This document shows positions 18,913 through 26,851 of a stretch of 64,000 nucleotides of DNA, piece after piece. The notes beneath the pieces were generated by a model that had not been told where the DNA came from, did no database searches, and saw nothing but the letters and a program-made list of their open reading frames with translations. Origin of the DNA: Posidonia oceanica (Eukaryota; Streptophyta; Magnoliopsida; Alismatales; Posidoniaceae); the NCBI GenBank assembly GCA_037176725.1, contig JAZBRS010000057.1, positions 84,031,501 to 84,095,500 of the forward strand, in the 5' to 3' direction. The position numbers were made by a program, and so were the translations under genes. How positions within the stretch are numbered: the first letter of the stretch is position 1; every line of letters starts with the position of its first letter.

Positions 18913-21900
18913 CTACGTGGTAGAAAGGTAGAGAAGTAAGGGTCTCCCTGGCGTAGGCGGGACCAGGACAGGAGGCTTGGTCAGCAGCTGCTTGATCTTG
19001 GCAAATGCAGCTTGACACTCCTCGCTCCAGTGAATCTGCGCATTCTTCCTCAAGAGCTTGAAAATGGGTTCACAGATGGGCGTAAGCTGTGCAATGAAGC
19101 AACTGATATATTGTAAACGCCCAAGCAGACTTCTGACTTCTTTTTCAGTCCTGGGGGGTGGCATGTCCACGATGGCTTGTGCTTTCAACGGGTCCACCTC
19201 AATCCCCCTTTGGCTAACAATGTAGCCGAGCAATCTGCCAGAAGACACCCCGAGTACGCACTTCTTGGGATTCAAGCGCAGCTTGTACTTCCGTAGACGG
19301 TCAAAGAGCTTTCTGAGACAGGCAAGATGATCCTCGGGCTCTTTAGTTTTGGCAATCATATCGTCTACATAGACCTCCACTTCTTGGTGCATGAGGTCGT
19401 GGAATAGCGCAGTCATGGCCCTCTGATAGATTGCACCAGCATTCTTCAGGCCGAACGGCATGACTTGGTAGCAGAAGACTCCCCAAGGGGTGATGAATGA
19501 AGTCTTTTCCATGTCTTCCTCTGCCATTTTGATCTGATTGTATCCAGAGAAGCCGTCCATGAAGGAGAGCATTTTGTGGCCCGCTGTATTGTCGACTAGG
19601 ACGTCAATGTGGGGCAATGGAAAGTCGTCCTTGGGACTCGCCTTGTTCAGGTCCCTGTAGTCGATGCAGATTCGGATTCGGCCATCCTTCTTGGGCACAG
19701 GTACAATGTTTGCTAGCCATTCAGGATAAAGAACGACCTTCAGAAAGTTGACTCCATGCTGCTTCATTATCTCTTCTTTGATCATGAGCAGCCACTGCGG
19801 TCGCCATCTTCTTAGCTTCTGCTTTACTGGCTTGACATCTGGATTTAATGGCAGATTGTGCACCACTATCTCTATGTCAAGGCCGACCATATCTTCATAA
19901 CTCCAGGCGAAGACATCCGCATATTCTTTCAGGAATGCGATGAATTCAGCTCGAGCCTGGGCGGACAGCTGGGCACTGATGCAAACTTCTCTGACTTCCT
20001 CAGCCGTGCCAATGTTAACAACCTCCGTTTCTTCTTCAACATGGAGGTTGGGGCCTTCAGGGTCATCGTCATAGGGCCGGAACTCGGGCAAAGGCTCGTC
20101 AGTCTCATCCATGCCCGTATCATCCTCTTCTCCATAAGCAACAAGTTCTGAGAGGATCTCTTTCTCAAAAGAAGGACTTGTGATGTCGAAAGAGTGCATG
20201 TGTTCCGCTGCTTGGCCCTGGTGACGCTTCAGGACGGTCACGCTCACTCGAGTATTCTTGTAGCCTCGGTGCGCGACCCCCGTCCCGGCAACTCCTTCTG
20301 CTGTTTGCTCTGGCCTGACTGGCTTTGCTGAGTGCTCTGCTGATTCTGCTGAGGGCTCAACTGACTCTGCTGCTGATACTGCTGACTGCTCTGTCGACTG
20401 TGCTGCTGAGGCTGCTGAGGCATTCTGCTCTGCTGCTGCTGCATCTACTACTGATGCTCCCCCTTCTGGGTCTTCTAGTGTGCTCGTGGAGGATACGCCG
20501 GACTGGCGGCTGATCTGGTCACTACCGCTCGATGCCTTGCTCAGGTGAGGCATGGGTTGCACAAACCACCTAGACCCGCCTTCAGGTTGAAGAGTGATGA
20601 GCTCATCTGGTCTAGGGGAGTCCGGCGCTGCTGAGTCTTCTAGGACCATGATAGAAGCATGGTCCTCTTGCAGAGGAGGATCCGTAACTACGGCTTTTCC
20701 TTTCCTTTCTGCAGCTTGATGGTCTGCCAGGTCTTCTGCTATTGACTTGAGTTGTTCTTGATAAAGCAACTCTAGGTCGGACATCCAAGAATCGACCTGG
20801 GCTTCTATCGCCACTCCTTCTTCTTCGTCTGAGGGGGAGTCGACGTAGTAGGCACCGGGGGCCTGCGGCACTGGCTCGGCTGCAAGATGTATCGCCGCCC
20901 TTGGAGTCTGCATGATCTGGTTCACGGGCGCGTCTGCTGATGGCAATTCTAATGTAGAAGGCCCAAATAGACAGGTCAGCGGCGCTACTGATGGATAAGC
21001 TTCCAGGGTCACTGTGGGAGAGTAAGCAGGGGTGCTCTTTGGAGGGCTCAAGGGCCTGGAGAATGTAGTGCTCAGTTGGCCTTTTGTATCGGGCCGTAAC
21101 TGAGAGAGCGCAGCCTCTGACGCCATGGGGTCTTGCCATGAGAGCTGCTGTTGGTTGTCAGGAGAATGCGGAGCGGACTGCGCCAGTTGCATTCCTGAAG
21201 ATGATGCTGAGGGAGCGGGCTGGGCCATGCTGCCGACTGAACTGATGGACTGCCCCTCCAGAGATGGGGGCAGTGGCACTGATGTTGCTGTGACCGCTGG
21301 TAGCATACTTGGTTCTGCCAAGAGGAGTGTCTCTGTCTCCTGCACTGCTGCTGACTGTTCTTGGAGAACTGTTGTGGCTGCAAAAGGATGAGAACTTGCA
21401 TCTGCCACAGGGCCTGCTGAGTTGCCTGCTGTTTCTGCCAGAGGGAGAGCTGAATAAACTGACTGTGGGGCCTCTGCTCTGACCACTGTTTCTGCTGAGT
21501 TGATTGGGACTGCCTCTGTTGCATCAGACTGCTCCTTATCCGAGTAGTAGTCCTCAATACACACCCAATCCTCTGCCGGCGCTGTGGCTTGGTAATCGGT
21601 TGATCCCAGAATTCTTGTACTGGTAAAGTTAGTGAGGTCTCTGGGAATGGCTGGTGCATGGGCTTTGAGCTGGAAGCAGTGATCTTCGTTGGGCTTGGGT
21701 TCGTAGCCAAGGCCTTCAGATTTCCTTCGCTCCACTGCTACGATCGGCTCCGCGATCCCTTGGCCGTGACGCCCGAGCGGCGTACCCTTTGTGTAACCCC
21801 ACCTGTGACATACATTCTCGACCATTCGAAAGGGGTTATTGTGAACGGTCAAGGAGTTGACACGTTCAAGATCAGGAACGAAGTTAACTGGCTCGCACCG

Positions 21901-23154
21901 GTTAACGCGATAGAGGGCTTCAGAAGTCTCGAGGTCAAACGGGATGGATTGCGAAGACACGGGAGAGACTGCTTCAATCCGCTCCTTCTCAAAGTTCTCT
22001 GCCATGACGACGATGACATCATCGCCATGACGGTACTTTATCATTCGATGGAGGGTCGAAGGAAGGACCTGATGCTTGTGGAGCCAAGGGCGCCCAAGCA
22101 GAAGATTGAAGTTAGGCTTCAAGTCGACGACATAGAATTCTACATCGAAGACGACCGGACCAATAGCCAGAGGGATAATCAGAATCCCTAGAGCGTCATG
22201 GTGAGTGTTGTCAAAAGCAGTCATTCCCTTCACGGCTGGCGTGATATCCTCGGCTTTGAATCCGAGCTTGGTTGCTGTACGCAAGGGGCAGACATTAAGG
22301 CCTGACCCGTTATCAACCAGCATTAGGGGAATGCGGAAGCTTTTGAACTGCACCGTGACGAATAGGGGCTGATTGTGATTAATCCCTGCCGGAGGCAGCT
22401 CATCACTCGTGAAAGAGATGACCTGGGGCTCCGCGATTAACCCAACCATGCTCTCCAAGGCAGAAGGCTCAATGGACTGGGACACACGAGCAGCCTGGAA
22501 CACGCGAAGAAAAGCCTCGCGGTGCTCGGCAGAAGTGTGGATCAAATCCCAGATGGAGATGTCGGCTTTAACCTTCTTAAGCTGGGAAGTTAGGTCCGCT
22601 TTAGGTTGGCTTCTCCTAGCAGCTGGAGGGGTGATTCTAGCAGGTTCTAAAGGGGTAGTGCCAGGAGGCTGGGTTACTATAGGCTGGCTAGGGATTTGGC
22701 TAGCTACGGGCTGATCTGGAGTTGGATCTGCTAAGGGTTGGCCTGAGGGTGGGGGTATAATAGGTCCAAGGTGAGTTGGCCTAGTTGCCAGTGCTGGGGG
22801 CCTATAAACCCTCCCCGATCGTGTTACTTCCGCGCACATTTCTGTGGCATAGCTGTAAGGGACGCGATGGGTGTCCAGGGTCAAGTCAATGACGACTGGA
22901 GCATGTGCTGCGAGCACTGGAGGGGTTACAGGGGGACCTACAGGATGTTGAGGTCTATCTAGTGGGTATGGTTGTTGGGGTGGGAAGACTGGGGCAGGTT
23001 GAGGTCTGCCTAGAAGGTGTAGCTGAGGCTGCCCTAAAAGGTGAATGGGAGAACTAGGCTGGGCTCTAGCCAAAAGGTGTACAGGAGATTGAGCCTGAGG
23101 GAGCACTGTGGGAGGCGCGAGAGGGCGCTCCGGCCTGGCACGCGGTCGGATCAA
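18913..23154 (-). CDS. pol: pol open frame: PR, G-patch, spacer, RT, RNase H start (element A)
   Basis: 1413 codons open; residue 1 here is an internal methionine of the polyprotein, not a real start. Order: proline-rich linker; retropepsin-like protease with VDNGSGLN (D281, about 22075-22377); G-patch-like WGYTKGTPLGRHGQG (residues about 441-486, 21697-21834); a Ser/Ala/Gln-rich spacer (about 520-1040); RT with RICIDYRDLN, MPFGLKNAGAIYQRAM and YVDD (1262-1265; about 19165-19827); and the first part of RNase H. It stops at TAG 18913-18915, where B has CAG. The RT is 4 to 5 motifs complete and would be competent by eye. Confidence 0.9.
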   Translation of the reverse strand: MIRPRARPERPLAPPTVLPQAQSPVHLLARAQPSSPIHLLGQPQLHLLGRPQPAPVFPPQQPYPLDRPQHPVGPPVTPPVLAAHAPVVIDLTLDTHRVPYSYATEMCAEVTRSGRVYRPPALATRPTHLGPIIPPPSGQPLADPTPDQPVASQIPSQPIVTQPPGTTPLEPARITPPAARRSQPKADLTSQLKKVKADISIWDLIHTSAEHREAFLRVFQAARVSQSIEPSALESMVGLIAEPQVISFTSDELPPAGINHNQPLFVTVQFKSFRIPLMLVDNGSGLNVCPLRTATKLGFKAEDITPAVKGMTAFDNTHHDALGILIIPLAIGPVVFDVEFYVVDLKPNFNLLLGRPWLHKHQVLPSTLHRMIKYRHGDDVIVVMAENFEKERIEAVSPVSSQSIPFDLETSEALYRVNRCEPVNFVPDLERVNSLTVHNNPFRMVENVCHRWGYTKGTPLGRHGQGIAEPIVAVERRKSEGLGYEPKPNEDHCFQLKAHAPAIPRDLTNFTSTRILGSTDYQATAPAEDWVCIEDYYSDKEQSDATEAVPINSAETVVRAEAPQSVYSALPLAETAGNSAGPVADASSHPFAATTVLQEQSAAVQETETLLLAEPSMLPAVTATSVPLPPSLEGQSISSVGSMAQPAPSASSSGMQLAQSAPHSPDNQQQLSWQDPMASEAALSQLRPDTKGQLSTTFSRPLSPPKSTPAYSPTVTLEAYPSVAPLTCLFGPSTLELPSADAPVNQIMQTPRAAIHLAAEPVPQAPGAYYVDSPSDEEEGVAIEAQVDSWMSDLELLYQEQLKSIAEDLADHQAAERKGKAVVTDPPLQEDHASIMVLEDSAAPDSPRPDELITLQPEGGSRWFVQPMPHLSKASSGSDQISRQSGVSSTSTLEDPEGGASVVDAAAAEQNASAASAAQSTEQSAVSAAESVEPSAESAEHSAKPVRPEQTAEGVAGTGVAHRGYKNTRVSVTVLKRHQGQAAEHMHSFDITSPSFEKEILSELVAYGEEDDTGMDETDEPLPEFRPYDDDPEGPNLHVEEETEVVNIGTAEEVREVCISAQLSAQARAEFIAFLKEYADVFAWSYEDMVGLDIEIVVHNLPLNPDVKPVKQKLRRWRPQWLLMIKEEIMKQHGVNFLKVVLYPEWLANIVPVPKKDGRIRICIDYRDLNKASPKDDFPLPHIDVLVDNTAGHKMLSFMDGFSGYNQIKMAEEDMEKTSFITPWGVFCYQVMPFGLKNAGAIYQRAMTALFHDLMHQEVEVYVDDMIAKTKEPEDHLACLRKLFDRLRKYKLRLNPKKCVLGVSSGRLLGYIVSQRGIEVDPLKAQAIVDMPPPRTEKEVRSLLGRLQYISCFIAQLTPICEPIFKLLRKNAQIHWSEECQAAFAKIKQLLTKPPVLVPPTPGRPLLLYLSTT

Positions 23155-23289
23155 ATGGATTCCCGACTCGGAGCCGGCAACTGCCGCAAGATAGAGACTG
23201 ACTGGGAAAGGTTCAGAGATGTCAGAGATAAGATCGGAAGGGTCTACTACAAAAGTAGCGGGCCCAGAAGGAAAGACAGAGTGGATGCC

Positions 23290-24477
23290 TCAGGTTCCCG
23301 CCCCTCCCGGATAAGAGTGCTCCAGTAAAGGTTGGCGGACGATGCCAGGATGCGGGGGAACAGCTGGAGATGCAGATGCAGGAGTGCGTGCCTGAGCGGG
23401 TGCCTCGTGCGTGTCGATCACAATCGTTCCCGATTCGATCTGGTCCTGAATCGCGTTCCGCAGGGAGAAGCAATTGTCCGTCGAATGCCCGACGCTTCGA
23501 TGGAAATTGCAGAAGAGGTCCGGCCTAAACCAATGCGGCAGAGGGCTTGGCGGCGGACGAACCTCCGGGAACTTCAGGAGCGATGCTACCTTCGGCAAGA
23601 TGGCCGTGAGTGGTTCCACCAGTGGGGTGAAATTCCTCCTCTCAGCGGGTGGTCTTCTTTGCCTTGGGTGTGAGCCTTGCTGAACCAGTGCGGCAGGATA
23701 GACCGGTCTAGCGGTGGTAGTGATGTGTAGTGTGTGCGGGTTCCTAGGTGCAGGAGCGTACACCATCTGAGCTGGGGCAGGCCGAGACGGCAAGCGAACA
23801 GGCACAGCAGGAGAATCGACGAATGCAACAGCGGGTTTCGGCGAATCCTTCCTCTTCAGGCATTTGTTGTTGCTGCCGCTGTTGTTGTTGTTGAAGGTGC
23901 TGCTGTTGACACTGTTGCTGCTTATCGCTGCCTGCTTAGCGAACGCAGAGAGAGCTGGGAAGTTGCCACTCCGCAAAGAACTCTCTACGCGCGCTCCAGC
24001 TCTGATGAGTGCCGCAAAAGTAGTGACTGGCTGAATGCTAAGCAGAGCTCCGAGAGACGGCTGCGCCCCTTTGATAACGATCTCGATAGATTCCTCGTCA
24101 GAGGGTCTATCTCGAACCTGAGAGGCAAGGGCACGCCAGCGGTCGACGTACTCGTCGAACGGCTCGCCAGAGTTCTGCTTGATGGCGATCAAGTCCGCCC
24201 TCTTTGGGACAAGATCGAGGTTGAAGGAGTATTGCTCCAGGAACGCCTGACTGAGGTCGTTCCAAGTCTTGATGGCTGACATATCGAGTGATGTGAACCA
24301 CTTGAGTGCCGGCCCGGTCAAACTCTTCTGGAACAAGCGGATCAGCAACCTCTCGTCAGCCTGAAGCTGAGCGAGATCACCGCAATACGCCTTCAGGTGT
24401 GCTACGGGGCAGCCCCTACCATTATACTTTCCGAAGTCCGGGATTTTGAACTTCGGAGTACCGCCTCTGGAAAGCAA
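23290..24477 (-). pseudogene. gag: gag capsid and zinc-knuckle segment, element A
   Basis: Contains the retrotransposon gag (capsid) domain: KFKIPDFGKYNGRGCPVAHL, LLIRLFQKSLTGPALKWF, TWNDLSQAFLEQY, DEYVDRWRALASQ. A poly-Asn run (NNNNSGSNN) follows. The variant zinc knuckle C-X2-H-X4-H-X4-C (FCNFHRSVGHSTDNC) is at 23470-23511. The frame ends at a TGA (23290-23292) where B has a serine codon. The apparent start at 24477 is an artefact of the upstream deletion. Confidence 0.87.
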
Positions 24478-25193
24478 CAGAGGTCCCGGAACTGGTAGGT
24501 CTGGTGCTCAGTACCCTGCACTAGTCGTAGTGCCTTCTCCAAGACGTCCATCCGGTTATTGATGGGGTCTGGAATTGCTGCTGTAAGAGAGGGATCAGCA
24601 GGGGTAGTGAGCACATACGCCGAATGGGTCGCACCTAAGTGCTCCTCCGGATCTACCATAGCGTCGCCTGGTGGAGCAACGGGATGGCCGGCGTATCCGT
24701 GCTGGGGGATAGTGTATGCAGGAGTGTATGCAGGATGCTGGACCTGGTGAAGAGGAGAAGAATAAATGCCATGCTGTGCTGGGATAGGGGGAGGATGACG
24801 GAGCACCAGTTGCTGTACAGGCGGGGTGCCAGACAGCGAGCCAGCGAGGTACTGGGCTCCAGCCGATCCAAAGGATTGACCACCAGAAGGAAGTGGAGCA
24901 TGCTGTGCCAAGTGTTGTGCAGGAGGCGGTAGACGGGCCCCCATCGTCGGAACCGTGAGCAGTTGCGACGATGGTCGAGGCGGAGGTGCAGAGGTTGATG
25001 CATGAAATGCAGGAACTGGCCTCGGAGGAACCTCAGGGACGACAGAGACAGAAGAAGGACGAACTGATAGAGCCATACCCTGCAGTCTCTGGGCAAGCTC
25101 CATCAGGTGCTGGTACCGCACCTCAGGCGTCTCGGCAGCAGGAACGTTGAAGTGCAGTGCCGGCGGAGGTTGAGAAACAAGTGGAACGGACAC
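24402..25193 (-). pseudogene. gag: gag proline-rich segment, element A
   Basis: This frame carries the proline/glutamine-rich part of gag (RYQHLMELAQRLQGMALSVR, QHGYAGHPVAPPGDAMVDPEE) up to the start of capsid (MDVLEKALRLVQG, YQFRDLCCFPEAVL). It is lost at the 4-bp deletion at about 24458, after which about 19 frame-shifted residues precede a stop. There is no ATG start; it depends on the frame change at 25203-25210. Confidence 0.8.
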
Positions 25194-25518
25194 AGACGGT
25201 CCGGGGGGGGAAGGTTTCTACAGAAAAGGTCGCAGCAGCGGTGGAAGGGATGTCGAAAGCGACGTATCCCTGGGACGGAGGGGGCAGTGGCGTCTCCGGA
25301 GCATGAGTAACGGCCGTCAAGATAGACTCGACGACCGGATCCGGAGGAAGGGAGGCTTGCCACTGTCCCGGGGTGTACTGAGAACCTAGAGACGTCAGAG
25401 GAGGAAACCCTGGCGTCGGAGGGGGAACAAGGGGGACAGAAAGAGCAACCGGAGGGGCCAGAACGAAAACACCCTCCGTGACAGGAGTAAAAGAAGGCTC
25501 ACTAACGTACTGGGCCAT
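25123..25518 (-). pseudogene. gag: gag N-terminal segment, element A
   Basis: 131 residues from MAQYVSEP, rich in proline, serine and threonine, without a recognised domain. After the poly-C tract (25203-25210) this frame runs on for only about 27 codons of unrelated residues. The rest of gag continues in the +1 frame. In the old plus-strand copy the two parts share one frame, so the tract looks like an inherited insertion rather than a needed frameshift. Confidence 0.75.
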
Positions 25519-26831
25519 CGCTGACCTAGAGCGTGTGAGAACAGGGCTGCGACGAGTATTCAAGCGGTGCTTCCTAAGGGGAGCTATCGTCGCAAGTGCG
25601 GATAGCTCGGAAGGGGAATGGTCGCGAACTAAGTCGCAAAAAGGGGTGCCAACGAGGGTCGATACTCGAGCTCTGGCAAAGGGAAACTCACTTACCGATC
25701 ACGCTGACACAACAGAAGGAAATTAGGGTTAGAAACTTAAAGATGAATGCAAATGTGTTAGTTAAGTGGCATGAATGATGTGCATGCTTTCTAGTATGCC
25801 CCCCTTACCTAACTAGTGTTTCCTAGCAAGGTTGTCTACTCCGGGTATCCCTGGATGTACGGGTCACCGACTCAGGTCAGAAAAAGTAGGTCCCCTGTCT
25901 AACTCCCGGCCCAAAGCTCGGGTAATGACAGGGTGGTGCGTTGGTGGCCTCTACCCCGCCAAAGCGTGGGTGGTACCCTCTACTAACACCGACACGACCC
26001 CCGGACAAGGAGGGGACGGACCGACCAACTTATGCCACGCCCAAAGTAGTGGAACAAGAGGCCGGAACCGTCCTTCGCAGACTAGTAGGTGGACTCAGAG
26101 GAGAAGAATGCATGCCCTATATGATGCTTATGCAAAATGATTAGAGTTTTTTATCTTGCACATTTTATTAACTAAAGGGAGTGAAGGATTGTTTGTAGTC
26201 TCTAGTTGCCCCTAGAAGTTCTTTTTACTTGCATTTTTTAGTTAACCATGGGGGAAGCAGACAAGTCTCTACTATCCTAAGCATGGCAAGTGCAAAAAGG
26301 GAAGAAAATCAGTCAAAATGTCAAGCAACCATCATACAATACAACAAAAGGCATGTTCATGGCATGTGCGAGTGTTTGTGAATATGATGGTGAAGAAAAG
26401 CATTCATCAAGTCAAAAGGCATGTAAGCATAGTATGTGCGTGTGTAGTGACATAGCAAGAGTGTAAAAGAAGCATTCAACATCCAAAAAGCATGTATTTT
26501 AGCCAAACAAAGTATGTAGACATGCAATGTGCGACAATTAAAGCAATAATAAGCAAGTAAGGCAAAAAAAATAAAGACAAGTAAGCTGTAAAGGAAGTAA
26601 GAGCGTAAGCAAAACAATAAGTAAATAAACAAGCAGAGAAGTAAAGCCAAGCGGAAGGGGAGCGCAAACCGAGGCGAAAGAGGTGCAAAACTCAAGCAAA
26701 GTAGCCACAAAGCGACTTTCTAAGAGTTTGCACAGAAGAACGAGCAAAACAGGCAAAGAAGGCACACAAGGCGGACAAAGCTGCAAAACAAGCGAGTGAA
26801 AAGCCGGGAACGAAAGCCGGAGTCTAGTCTA
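25519..26831 (-). other. Leader of element A between PBS and gag
   Basis: Non-coding. It carries a decayed second PBS-like site (TGGCTACTTTGCTTGAG, minus strand 26707-26691) 143 bases from the PBS, AAGCAAGTAA-rich sequence, and 25830-26110, which matches 3540-3800 of the old leader. Splice-like signals near gag are an acceptor TTCTGTTGTGTCAG (AG 25705-25704), a donor GATCG|GTAAGTGAG (GT 25695-25694) and a possible acceptor right before the gag ATG (AG 25522-25521). Confidence 0.6.
25704..25718 (-). other. Candidate leader splice acceptor, element A
   Basis: CTTCTGTTGTGTCAG on the minus strand, with AG at 25705-25704. The old element has TTTGCTGTTTTTACAG (AG 3912-3913) at the equivalent place, and B has the identical site at 47631-47630. 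Paired with the donor in the 5' LTR (29776), it would remove about 4.07 kb. Confidence 0.45.
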
Positions 26832-26850
26832 ATCCCCAGCGGAGTCGCCA
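26832..26850 (-). other. Primer-binding site of element A
   Basis: The minus strand reads TGGCGACTCCGCTGGGGAT one base after the end of LTR2 (CGCTACA). It fits the 3' end of a plant tRNA-Arg with about one mismatch, from memory of the tRNA sequence. Confidence 0.82.
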
Positions 26851-26851
26851 C

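Larger units (their letters stand above)
16745..25518 (-). pseudogene. gag-pol: gag-pol polyprotein gene of element A (broken)
   Basis: The region encodes, in order, gag, aspartic protease, G-patch-like motif, spacer, RT, RNase H, archaeal-type RNase H and integrase. Breaks seen: an 8-C tract at 25203-25210 that shifts frame (shared with B); loss of one GGAG of a GGAGGGAG pair at about 24458 (B keeps it); TGA at 23290-23292 (TCA in B); TAG at 18913-18915 (CAG in B); and loss of one C near 18317 (B keeps it). The start at 25518 is preferred over an in-frame ATG at 25563 because the old copy starts at the same MAQ with the same upstream bases. Confidence 0.9.

Noticed and set aside
20612..21710. 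Glutamine- and arginine-rich frames inside the pol spacer
   Set aside because: They are alternate-frame readings of the low-complexity spacer of pol on the same strand.
25203..25210. Programmed ribosomal frameshift as the main explanation for the gag frame change
   Set aside because: The old copy has one frame across this site, so an inherited insertion is simpler. Kept as an open alternative only.
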